DNA of 6,888 bases, from positions 1 to 6,888 of the forward strand of contig JBCCDY010000039.1 of the NCBI GenBank assembly GCA_039030555.1, in the 5' to 3' direction. The notes beneath the pieces are model-generated. The model had not been told where the DNA came from, searched no databases, and was given only the letters and a program-made list of their open reading frames with translations. Made by a program: the position numbers and the translations under genes. The first letter of the stretch is position 1, and every line of letters starts with the position of its first letter. This document shows positions 1 to 5,718 of the stretch, piece by piece. The DNA comes from JBCCDY01 sp039030555. Its GTDB lineage: Bacteria; Bacteroidota; Bacteroidia; Cytophagales; Cyclobacteriaceae.

Positions 1-102
1 ACACTTTCTTACCGTTTCAATGAAGATAAAAATGACCGAAGAAGGGGGCGTGGTGATCGCGGTGGATATGGAGGCGGAGGCGATGATGGTGGGGATTTTT
101 AG
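1..102 (+). CDS. C-terminal end of a probable outer-membrane beta-barrel (TonB-dependent receptor-like) protein, partial
   Basis: Frame 1 is open from the left edge to a TAG at 100-102 and gives 33 residues. They begin TLSYRFNEDKND, continue as an Arg-rich patch (RRRGRGDR) and end in a Gly/Asp-rich tail finishing DGGDF. The LSYRF stretch has the alternating aromatic/polar look of a last transmembrane beta-strand. In Bacteroidota, outer-membrane receptors of the CarboxypepD_reg/OMP_b-brl_3 kind often finish with such a strand followed by a Gly/Arg/Asp-rich periplasmic tail. The product would sit in the outer membrane and probably take part in uptake, but the substrate cannot be inferred. Most of the gene lies outside the window. 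The alternative is an RNA-binding protein with an RGG-like tail, which the beta-strand-like segment makes less likely. The stop codon is 11 bp from that of the convergent hydrolase gene, so no separate terminator fits between them. Confidence 0.5.
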   Translation, partial: TLSYRFNEDKNDRRRGRGDRGGYGGGGDDGGDF

Positions 103-113
103 TTAAGAAAGGC

Positions 114-1172
114 TCAACCGTAGACCGCTCGTTTAATAGTCCAGATGAGGTCCCACATACCCACATCTCCAATGTTGTTGGATAGAATTACAATGGTAAT
201 TTCCTTATCAAAGATTTTTAACAGCATAGCTTCTGCTCCCCAAATATTTCCTTGGCGTGATGCGGCTTTGTGCTTTGAACCATTTGGGACATCGAATTCG
301 TATACCCACAATCCACTTGCATAGTTATCACTATCTTCAACACCATTCTGTGGTGTAAGCAAAGTATTTAATACTTTTTCACTAATTAACTGATGGTCAT
401 ATAACGCATCTGAGAATTTAAGTAAGTCCGAAACGCTAGAATACATAGCTCCTGATGCGTAATAGTTTTCAACGAATGAAGGGATATCGTTTTCCAGTTT
501 CCCTGCCTCTTCGTTATACCAGTAACATTGAGATAAATACTTTACAGGCTCATAATTCATTAATCCGGTATCGTTCATTTCTAAAGGCTTCAGAATATTA
601 TCTGTTAGAATTTCGGTATAGTCCTTTTCGTAGATTTCTTCTAAAATTTTACCCAAAATGATAAAGTCTGCATTATTATAGTTGAATCTTGATCCCGGTT
701 TCGATTGTAGAGCACCACTACAATATTCATTTAAGATTTGGTCGCTAGTTAATCTTTTTTCATAGACTTCATCACCGTTTTTTTCTAAGTCCTCTATTCC
801 TGAAGTAGAAGTTAAGAGTTGATGTATGGTTACTTCACCTTTACCTTCTCCTGTATAAGATGGTAGGTAGTTTGAAATCGTGCCATCAAGTTTAATTTTC
901 TTTTGTTCAACGAGCTGATAGATTAAAACGGAGGTAAAAAGCTTGGTCACGGAGGCTATTCTGAATCTGGTATTTATCTCATTAGAAACCTCAAACTCAA
1001 TATTGGCTAAGCCAAAACTACTTGAAAACATCACACTGTCTCCCTGAACTACATGGATATTGCCATTGAAATGATGCTGTTTCACGAATTCAGATATAGC
1101 CTGATCCAAACTCTGGCCGTGAACGTTAATACCAATAAAAAGGATTAAAGAGAACAATAAGGTTTTGTGCAT
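114..1172 (-). CDS. Secreted serine hydrolase, beta-lactamase class C / penicillin-binding protein fold
   Basis: The 352-residue protein has a clear signal peptide: MHKTLLF, a hydrophobic core to about residue 17, and a probable cleavage near VHGQ (17-20). It should therefore act in the periplasm or outside the cell. The nucleophile motif SxxK is S74-V-T-K77 in RIASVTKLFTS, and the second motif YxN is Y165-N-N167. Both are hallmarks of the Beta-lactamase Pfam family, which includes class C beta-lactamases, DD-peptidases and esterases. The third motif, usually HxG or KTG, appears as R306-Q-G308 followed by NIWGAEA, so the usual first residue is replaced. Length is normal for a single-domain member. 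True beta-lactamase activity cannot be assumed; an esterase or peptidase is as likely. The ATG at 1172 is chosen because it directly precedes the signal peptide. No strong -7 promoter box precedes it. It is 163 bp downstream of the lipoprotein gene on the same strand. Confidence 0.9.
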   Translation of the reverse strand: MHKTLLFSLILFIGINVHGQSLDQAISEFVKQHHFNGNIHVVQGDSVMFSSSFGLANIEFEVSNEINTRFRIASVTKLFTSVLIYQLVEQKKIKLDGTISNYLPSYTGEGKGEVTIHQLLTSTSGIEDLEKNGDEVYEKRLTSDQILNEYCSGALQSKPGSRFNYNNADFIILGKILEEIYEKDYTEILTDNILKPLEMNDTGLMNYEPVKYLSQCYWYNEEAGKLENDIPSFVENYYASGAMYSSVSDLLKFSDALYDHQLISEKVLNTLLTPQNGVEDSDNYASGLWVYEFDVPNGSKHKAASRQGNIWGAEAMLLKIFDKEITIVILSNNIGDVGMWDLIWTIKRAVYG

Positions 1173-1283
1173 AACTAGGCTGATTGGTTAAGATAATGAC
1201 AGTATGCCAAACTAGAGGTTGCACCTATTTTATAACCTGAACTCTAAAAGGAATGAAATAAGGGTAGAGGTAAACTTTTCTGG

Positions 1284-1301
1284 CCCTCAGTCTAATGAGG
1301 G
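1284..1301 (-). terminator. Possible intrinsic terminator of the lipoprotein gene
   Basis: CCCTCA and TGAGGG form a perfect 6-bp stem around a 6-nt loop, about 34 bp past the stop of the minus-strand lipoprotein gene. Read on the plus strand the stem can be extended to 10 bp (1280-1305) with two G-U pairs. No good T-run follows on the minus strand (only CCAGAAAAGTTT), so this is a weak terminator call and it may just be a hairpin. Confidence 0.35.
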
Positions 1302-1335
1302 TTAGTTTAAATAACCGAGTGATAAAGTTTGAACA

Positions 1336-1758
1336 TTAGTCTGTATTCAAACTAGAAGCCTTGATTTTATTATAAGTCAAAACGCCATTGTTCGGCCCTT
1401 TTTCTGATAAGCGAATCGTATTCTCATCCAGTTGATCGATCAATAACAATTTCGAATCTTCACTTTTGTAGTAATTCAAAATTACGTTTCCATATTCAAA
1501 ACTGAATTGGCCCACTGCATTTGATGGTTCCTCCTGCTCGCTTGACCATTCGTAAAACTTATGATCTTCAAAATCAAATTTAATCCAATTTGATTCTACG
1601 TGAATGTTACCTTCTGAGAACCAGTATCCATCGATTTGCAGACTTTGTGATTGATTACTTTCTGATTTCTCGTAAGAAGCACCAGAACACGAAAAAAAGG
1701 CTATTAAAAAGACAATAACGACTGCTTGTAAACTTTTATATTTCACTTTGTTGATCAA
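1336..1758 (-). CDS. Small predicted lipoprotein of unknown function, non-ATG start
   Basis: The frame has a short basic N-terminus (lysines at 4, 6, 8), a hydrophobic stretch (about 10-22) and a lipobox-like AFFSC with the lipidated cysteine at C24, followed by a Ser/Glu/Asn-rich linker. This predicts export and membrane anchoring. The mature part, about 115 residues, has alternating hydrophobic residues with conserved-looking Trp and Tyr (WFSEGN, FYEWSS, GNVILNYY, LTYNK), suggesting a small beta-barrel or lipocalin-like fold; this is an impression from the pattern, not a family match. There is no Met anywhere in the frame back to the upstream in-frame stop (1786-1788), so translation must begin at TTG 1758 or GTG 1746 (residue 5). 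TTG is preceded by AAAAAGG about 13 nt upstream. Both starts leave an intact signal sequence. The gene lies 34 bp after the DUF3291 gene and is probably co-transcribed with it. Confidence 0.7.
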   Translation of the reverse strand: MINKVKYKSLQAVVIVFLIAFFSCSGASYEKSESNQSQSLQIDGYWFSEGNIHVESNWIKFDFEDHKFYEWSSEQEEPSNAVGQFSFEYGNVILNYYKSEDSKLLLIDQLDENTIRLSEKGPNNGVLTYNKIKASSLNTD

Positions 1759-1792
1759 AAAATCTGCCGGCCTTTTTAATCTGGATTAAATA

Positions 1793-2257
1793 TTACTCAA
1801 CAGTAATTATGGGTAAAAATTTCCGGTTAAAGTTAAACGTTTTTTGAGTAGGTCCATTGTCCTGGAGATACGATAATCTTTTAACCGCTTCGTTTACTGA
1901 AGGATAATTACCCTCTTCAATCCACCAGAGTGCAAAATGTACTTTACCATATTTCTGAAACCATTCCTTTCTTCTTTTCAGAAAATCGGTATGAAAGGTT
2001 TTGTAAGTGAAATTCTCAAGTGATTCTATATCCTTCCAAACTGAAATGTTAATGATGACTTGTTCATCATTGTATGGATTAAAACTCGATGCATTGTTTG
2101 AATCATCTTTTAATCGCCAAATGAAGCCTTCGCTGCTTTCTGCCAATGCATTCACTTTATCCAGATTGTCAACAAATTCTTTCATTACCGGATCATCGAT
2201 ATTGACCCCGATCATTCTGGCTACATTGATTTCAGCGAGCTGATAATTCATGGACAT
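1793..2257 (-). CDS. DUF3291 domain-containing protein
   Basis: The 154-residue soluble protein has no signal or membrane segment and matches the DUF3291 family along its whole length. It opens with YQLAEINVARM, then DDPVMKEFVDNLDKVNALAE (21-40), GFIWRL (44-49), an NISVWKDIESL strand-helix (70-80), FLKRRKEWF (92-100), ALWWIEEGNYP (109-119) and LQDNGPT (131-137). Family members are about 150 residues and are thought to adopt a dimeric alpha/beta-barrel (ferredoxin-like) fold related to antibiotic biosynthesis monooxygenase-type proteins; no reaction is established. The start is ATG 2257, with a second in-frame ATG two codons on (2251) that would serve equally well. An AATTTTTG octamer at 2268-2275 (minus strand), one mismatch from the -7 consensus, could be its promoter, but it is weak. 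It probably leads a two-gene unit with the downstream lipoprotein gene. Confidence 0.9.
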   Translation of the reverse strand: MSMNYQLAEINVARMIGVNIDDPVMKEFVDNLDKVNALAESSEGFIWRLKDDSNNASSFNPYNDEQVIINISVWKDIESLENFTYKTFHTDFLKRRKEWFQKYGKVHFALWWIEEGNYPSVNEAVKRLSYLQDNGPTQKTFNFNRKFLPIITVE

Positions 2258-2415
2258 TAATCTAAAACAAAAATTCTTAAAGTTTTATCCGATTAACATC
2301 ATTTATCTTAATCATAAAGTTCAGTGGTCTAACGGCTAATCAAAGAAGTGCATTAGGTCATCAAATATATTAGAATATTTTCAGCAATCCGTCTGATCGT
2401 CCTAAAGCATTTATT

Positions 2416-2874
2416 CTAGTTATTCAAAAATATATATCCATTGAGTGAAGTAGCAATCAGTAACCAGATAAAATAGGGTAGGATTAAAGCTGATTTTAAT
2501 TTTAAAGATCTACGATAACGGAATAGAAAAAAGCCGACTACTATTGTCAGCGAACAGATGATGATCAGACCAGCGAGAATCTGATGAAAATAAAAGAAAA
2601 CCGGATTCCAACTTAGGTTGAGCACCCACTGTACAGCATACAGTCCAATAAGGAATTTTCTGTTTTTCTCAACGGGCCACAAATAAGACATGAAGAAAGC
2701 ATAACAGATCATGATGGTTGTCCAAGCAGCACCAAACACCCAGCCGGGTGGAGTCCATGGAGCTTTGTTCATGTTTACATACCATTCGGACGGAAAGCCT
2801 TCGCCCGTGAATGAACCTCCAATGGCTAGAGCTGTGAAGTTCAAGATTAGGAATATGATGATTCGAAAGATCAT
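2416..2874 (-). CDS. tspO: TspO/MBR family membrane protein (tryptophan-rich sensory protein)
   Basis: The 152-residue integral membrane protein has five predicted membrane helices (about 3-23, 45-66, 74-94, 99-119, 126-148), the layout and length typical of TspO. Family signatures are present in order: APWTPPGWVFG (38-48) followed by W51, QWVLNLSWNPVFF (82-94), and LPYFIWLLIATSLNGYI (132-148). Bacterial TspO binds tetrapyrroles such as protoporphyrin IX and haem and has been linked to porphyrin transport or breakdown and to stress signalling; the exact role varies and is not shown here. The ATG at 2874 begins directly before the first helix. It is transcribed away from tyrS across an 85-bp gap, and a -7-like box TATACTTG lies 17 bp upstream of the start. 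No haem or carotenoid genes are adjacent, so its local context says little about its function. Confidence 0.95.
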   Translation of the reverse strand: MIFRIIIFLILNFTALAIGGSFTGEGFPSEWYVNMNKAPWTPPGWVFGAAWTTIMICYAFFMSYLWPVEKNRKFLIGLYAVQWVLNLSWNPVFFYFHQILAGLIIICSLTIVVGFFLFRYRRSLKLKSALILPYFIWLLIATSLNGYIFLNN

Positions 2875-2891
2875 TTCAACAATTAAGTGCT

Positions 2892-2899
2892 CAAGTATA
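2892..2899 (-). promoter_or_regulatory. Candidate -7 promoter box for tspO
   Basis: TATACTTG on the minus strand differs at one base from the Bacteroidota -7 consensus TAnnTTTG and lies 17 bp before the tspO ATG. It is preceded directly by TTGG, giving a 12-mer (2892-2903) identical to the one before trpS. No clear -33 TTTG is seen at the expected distance. Confidence 0.45.
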
Positions 2900-2932
2900 C
2901 CAAATTATTATCATCATAACTTGTGCTATTTC

Positions 2933-2940
2933 TATATTTG
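2933..2940 (+). promoter_or_regulatory. Candidate -7 promoter box for tyrS
   Basis: TATATTTG matches the Bacteroidota -7 consensus TAnnTTTG perfectly and is followed by the favoured pyrimidine (C). It lies 19 bp before the tyrS ATG, implying a very short leader. A good -33 TTTG is not present at the usual 19-21 bp upstream. Confidence 0.6.
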
Positions 2941-2959
2941 CACCCTGAAATTTTAAAGC

Positions 2960-4246
2960 ATGAGCAAGTTACTAGATGAATTGAGCTGGAGAGGAATGGT
3001 ACATGACCAAATGCCCGGACTGGAAGATCAATTAAACAAAGAGATGACCTCTGGTTATATCGGCTTTGATCCAACTGCCGATTCACTCCACATCGGTAAT
3101 CTGGTTCAGATCATGATGCTGGTTCATTTACAGAGAGCCGGACATAAACCCTTTGCACTTGTTGGAGGAGCTACCGGAATGGTTGGTGATCCCAGTGGGA
3201 AATCATCGGAACGGAACCTGCTTGATGAAGAGGTCTTAAGACACAACGAATCCTGCATCAAAGCCCAATTAGAAAAGTTTCTGGATTTCGATTCCGGTGA
3301 AAACTCAGCTCAGATGGTCAATAATTATGACTGGTTTAAGCAGTTTGGTTTCCTGGAATTTCTAAGGGATGTAGGAAAACACATTCCGGTCAGTTATATG
3401 ATGGCCAAAGACTCCGTTCAAACACGATTAGAAACCGGAATCTCCTTTACGGAATTTTCTTACCAGTTACTTCAGGGGTATGATTTCTATCACCTTTTTA
3501 AGAATGAAGGAGTTCATTTACAAATGGGTGGTTCCGATCAGTGGGGAAATATCACGACTGGTACGGAGTTAATTAGAAGAATGTCAGGAGGAGAAGCTTT
3601 TGCACTGACGACTCCTTTGGTCACAAAATCTGATGGATCCAAGTTTGGGAAATCTGAAGGAGGAAACGTATGGCTTGATCCGGAAAGAACATCACCATAT
3701 AAATTCTATCAGTTCTGGATGAATGTGGCAGATGAAGAAAGTAAAAAGCTCATCCGAACATTTACTTTATTGAACCAGGAAGAAATAGAAGCTTTAGAAA
3801 AGGAACATGAGCAGGAACCACATCGAAGGGTGCTTCAACAAGCTATTGCAAAAGATGTGACCTGTCGGGTGCATTCTGAACAGGATTATAAAATGGCCGT
3901 AAAAGCTTCACAAATCTTATTCGGAAAAAATGTAACGGATACGCTCAAAGAAATTGATGAGAAAACACTCTTATCCGTTTTTGAAGGTGTTCCCCAGATC
4001 AAGGTTTCCAGTTCAGCTTTAGATAGTGCAGAAACGGTAACTGACCTATTATCTGAAACGACTAATTCTGAAATTTTCAAATCCAAAGGCGAAGCTCGCA
4101 GGCTCATTCAGGGTGGAGGAGTAAGCATCAATAAACAAAAGCTAACAGACCCAAACGAAAAACCGGAAGCTGATCTCCTTCAGGGGAAATACATTCTCGC
4201 CCAAAAAGGAAAGAAGAATTACTATTTGATTGTGGTTGAGGGTTAG
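2960..4246 (+). CDS. tyrS: Tyrosyl-tRNA synthetase (TyrRS)
   Basis: This enzyme activates tyrosine with ATP and transfers it to tRNA-Tyr in the cytoplasm. At 428 residues it has the usual length of the bacterial TyrS type with a C-terminal S4 domain. The class I signature HIGH appears as HIGN (44-47) after YIGFDPTADSL. The tyrosine-binding region includes SYQLLQGYDFYHL (167-179) and GGSDQWGN (190-197). The KMSKS loop is the TyrRS form KFGKS (228-232) in SDGSKFGKSEGGNVW. The tRNA-binding S4 domain occupies about 375-425 (SKGEARRLIQGGGVSINKQKL). All catalytic motifs are intact. The ATG at 2960 gives the normal N-terminus, is preceded by an A/T-rich leader (TTTTAAAGC) and sits 19 bp after a perfect -7 box. 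No T-box or other leader regulator fits in so short a leader. It is divergent from tspO and convergent with the DUF1573 gene. Confidence 0.98.
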   Translation: MSKLLDELSWRGMVHDQMPGLEDQLNKEMTSGYIGFDPTADSLHIGNLVQIMMLVHLQRAGHKPFALVGGATGMVGDPSGKSSERNLLDEEVLRHNESCIKAQLEKFLDFDSGENSAQMVNNYDWFKQFGFLEFLRDVGKHIPVSYMMAKDSVQTRLETGISFTEFSYQLLQGYDFYHLFKNEGVHLQMGGSDQWGNITTGTELIRRMSGGEAFALTTPLVTKSDGSKFGKSEGGNVWLDPERTSPYKFYQFWMNVADEESKKLIRTFTLLNQEEIEALEKEHEQEPHRRVLQQAIAKDVTCRVHSEQDYKMAVKASQILFGKNVTDTLKEIDEKTLLSVFEGVPQIKVSSSALDSAETVTDLLSETTNSEIFKSKGEARRLIQGGGVSINKQKLTDPNEKPEADLLQGKYILAQKGKKNYYLIVVEG

Positions 4247-4292
4247 ACTACGCTATTTATATCTACCCAGAAAAAGATTCAGAAGTAAAAGT

Positions 4293-4318
4293 AGATTCTT
4301 CACTACGTTCAGAATGAC
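4293..4318 (+). repeat. REP-like 26-nt repeat, copy 1
   Basis: Begins AGATTCTTCACTACG and ends CAGAATGAC. It matches the reverse complement of copy 2 at 21 of 26 positions and copy 3 at 20 of 26. Copies 1 and 2 can form a stem; in plus-strand RNA, 23 of 26 positions pair if G-U pairs are counted. Sequences of this kind are familiar as dispersed intergenic repeats in Bacteroidota. Confidence 0.7.
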
Positions 4319-4354
4319 GTTCGTCGCAAGCTTTTGTACTAAGTCAACTACGGA

Positions 4355-4380
4355 GTCATCCTGAATGAAATGAAGGATCT
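4355..4380 (-). repeat. REP-like 26-nt repeat, copy 2 (inverted)
   Basis: Reads GTCATCCTGAATG...GAAGGATCT on the plus strand, so the unit is on the minus strand. It is 36 bp from copy 1 and is its inverted partner (21 of 26 identical). Confidence 0.7.
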
Positions 4381-4410
4381 GGAATACAAGTAAAAAAGTT
4401 AACTATATCA

Positions 4411-4434
4411 TCAATAGATTCTTCAATCTATTGA
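4411..4434. terminator. Perfect hairpin between convergent tyrS and DUF1573 genes; possible bidirectional terminator
   Basis: TCAATAGATT and AATCTATTGA form a perfect 10-bp stem around a 4-nt CTTC loop. It lies 165 bp past the tyrS stop and 92 bp past the DUF1573 stop. There is no immediate T-run on either side; the nearest on the minus strand (CTTTTTT) is about 10 nt beyond the stem. It overlaps repeat copy 3, so it may be a repeat structure rather than a dedicated terminator. Confidence 0.45.
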
Positions 4435-4441
4435 GAATGAG
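4416..4441 (+). repeat. REP-like 26-nt repeat, copy 3
   Basis: Begins AGATTCTTCAATC and ends GAGAATGAG. It matches copy 1 at 20 of 26 positions, with the differences in the middle and the last base, and has the same orientation. The central changes make it part of a perfect hairpin (4411-4434). Confidence 0.55.
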
Positions 4442-4525
4442 GGTTATTATTAGGTTTCGCTCTTCGGTAAACTATAATGTTACTTTAAACCTAGTGAGAC
4501 CAAACTTCTGTTATGATAAACACTA

Positions 4526-5626
4526 TTATCTCACTGTAGCCCTGATGGTAATCAATTGACTTGGATTAAGTGGATCATTGGAAAATACAGTAACCGACTT
4601 ATGCTGTATGCCTTTTCGATTTCCTGGCTCGAAAATTACGGACAATTCAGCTTCTTCTTTGGGTTCTAATTTCGATTTATCTAAAGTTGCTTTCAAACAG
4701 GAGCAGTTCGACATGATTTTTCGAATCGTTAGCGGGGATTGACCACTATTGACCAACTTCATTTTAGTAGAAACAGTATCTTGTTCTTTAATATCTTTAA
4801 AATCAAAAGCAGGCTTTTTAATAAAGAGCTTGGGAGCCAGGCTACGTTCCCTGGGTGTCAGTCTTGGAAAATATTCTTCGATCGATGCAAAAGTATATAG
4901 CTCAATAATTGAATCCTTCGGATGTGAAGTTTTGAATGAAATATTACCAGATTGATAACCCAATGTCTTTTGGAACTGCGGAAGAATATCGATAGCTAAC
5001 CTTATGGTTGAATCTGATTTCAGTAAGAACGTATCCTGAGAAACTTTGAGGTAGTCGGGTGCTATCGTTTCAAGAACCTCAATATCCTGATCATTAGGAT
5101 TCAATATTCTGATAAACTCTGTTTTTTTTAGTGTTGAAGCGATGGAGTCATTGTCGAAATAAGTTTTAACTGTGCCGAAATTGACCGCCCTCGTTGAAAA
5201 TTTCAAAAGGCCAATGTCATAAGGGTAATCGTCTTCCTTCGATTTACCTGCTGCATCTACATAGCCTCTGATGTTCAAAGTATAAACTTCATCACCGGAG
5301 GTTATGACGGTGACTGCCTTATTAAATCCACCAGGCCTGTCTTTAGGGTTGAATTCTACGGTGATCAAACCTTCTTCACCAGGACCTATTTTTTCTTTGG
5401 TCCAGTTTGGTGTGGTACAACCGCAGGATGATTTAACAGCTTTAATCTGGATGGAGTCTTGTGTTTCATTGGTGAAATAAAAGTCATTATTTACGGCTCC
5501 ATTCTCTTCTGAAACGGTTCCAAAATGAAAGATGGGTTGATCGAAAAATAAGGATCTGTTTTCCTGGCCGATCAGCTTCTCAGAAAAACTTAAAATGAAG
5601 ATGAGTAAGAATAAAAAATATCTCAT
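4526..5626 (-). CDS. Secreted DUF1573 protein with two or three Ig-like (ASH-type) domains
   Basis: The 366-residue protein begins with a signal peptide (MRYFLFLLIFILSFS, cleavage about residue 20 before QENRS). The first DUF1573 domain (about 27-123) carries FDQPIFHFGTV, FYFTNET, IKAVKSSCGCTTPNW (SCGC at 67-70), PGEEGLITVEFNP and a closing TLNIRGYV. A middle stretch (about 141-250; LKFSTRAVNFGTV, FIRILNPNDQDIEVLE) looks like a divergent copy of the same beta-sandwich without cysteines. The C-terminal domain (about 268-366) repeats the pattern: KPAFDFKDI, LVNSGQSPLTI, NCSC (307-310), EPKEEAELSVIFEP, SNDPLNP. DUF1573 proteins are common in Bacteroidota, resemble ASH/MSP-type domains and are thought to be exported, but their role is unknown. 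The CxC pairs may form disulfides or bind metal (inference). ATG 5626 directly precedes the signal peptide, 17 bp after a perfect -7 box. It is divergent from trpS. Confidence 0.92.
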   Translation of the reverse strand: MRYFLFLLIFILSFSEKLIGQENRSLFFDQPIFHFGTVSEENGAVNNDFYFTNETQDSIQIKAVKSSCGCTTPNWTKEKIGPGEEGLITVEFNPKDRPGGFNKAVTVITSGDEVYTLNIRGYVDAAGKSKEDDYPYDIGLLKFSTRAVNFGTVKTYFDNDSIASTLKKTEFIRILNPNDQDIEVLETIAPDYLKVSQDTFLLKSDSTIRLAIDILPQFQKTLGYQSGNISFKTSHPKDSIIELYTFASIEEYFPRLTPRERSLAPKLFIKKPAFDFKDIKEQDTVSTKMKLVNSGQSPLTIRKIMSNCSCLKATLDKSKLEPKEEAELSVIFEPGNRKGIQHKSVTVFSNDPLNPSQLITIRATVR

Positions 5627-5643
5627 AAGGGTTTAAGAAAGCT

Positions 5644-5651
5644 CAAAAGTA
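5644..5651 (-). promoter_or_regulatory. Candidate -7 promoter box for the DUF1573 gene
   Basis: TACTTTTG on the minus strand is a perfect match to TAnnTTTG and lies 17 bp before the ATG at 5626. No clear -33 TTTG accompanies it. Confidence 0.5.
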
Positions 5652-5684
5652 ATCATTGGTTTAGAATATTAAGCGCATGCTTGG

Positions 5685-5692
5685 TATACTTG
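5685..5692 (+). promoter_or_regulatory. Candidate -7 promoter box for trpS
   Basis: TATACTTG, one mismatch from TAnnTTTG and followed by C, lies 26 bp before the ATG at 5719. A TTTA at 5660-5663 sits about 21 bp upstream, where a degenerate -33 element could be. If this is the promoter, the ATG at 5677 is not transcribed, which supports the start at 5719. Confidence 0.45.
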
Positions 5693-5718
5693 CTTTATTA
5701 TTATTCAAAACAAAATCG

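Noticed and set aside
2007..2243. Open frame on the plus strand inside the DUF3291 gene
   Set aside because: It lies wholly antisense to a strongly supported gene and its product has no recognisable pattern.
2363..2380. Palindrome AAATAT-ATTAGA-ATATTT downstream of tspO as a terminator
   Set aside because: The 6-bp stem is entirely A/T, has no following T-run on the minus strand and is expected by chance in such A/T-rich sequence.
2883..3086. Minus-strand open frame overlapping the tyrS start
   Set aside because: It is antisense to the conserved N-terminus of TyrRS and crosses the tspO/tyrS promoter gap; the product looks like non-coding translation.
4293..4441. Repeat cluster as a small CRISPR array
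   Set aside because: The repeats alternate in orientation, are only about 80% identical and no cas gene is nearby.
4493..4535. 7-bp inverted repeat AGTGAGA...TCTCACT at the end of the DUF1573 gene
   Set aside because: The 29-nt loop, short arms and overlap with the last codons make it a probable chance match.
5677..5718. Upstream in-frame ATG that would lengthen trpS by 14 residues
   Set aside because: The added residues (MLGILALLLFKTKS) are not part of TrpRS N-termini and overlap the probable promoter box; ATG 5719 gives the family-standard MPRILTGIQSSG start.
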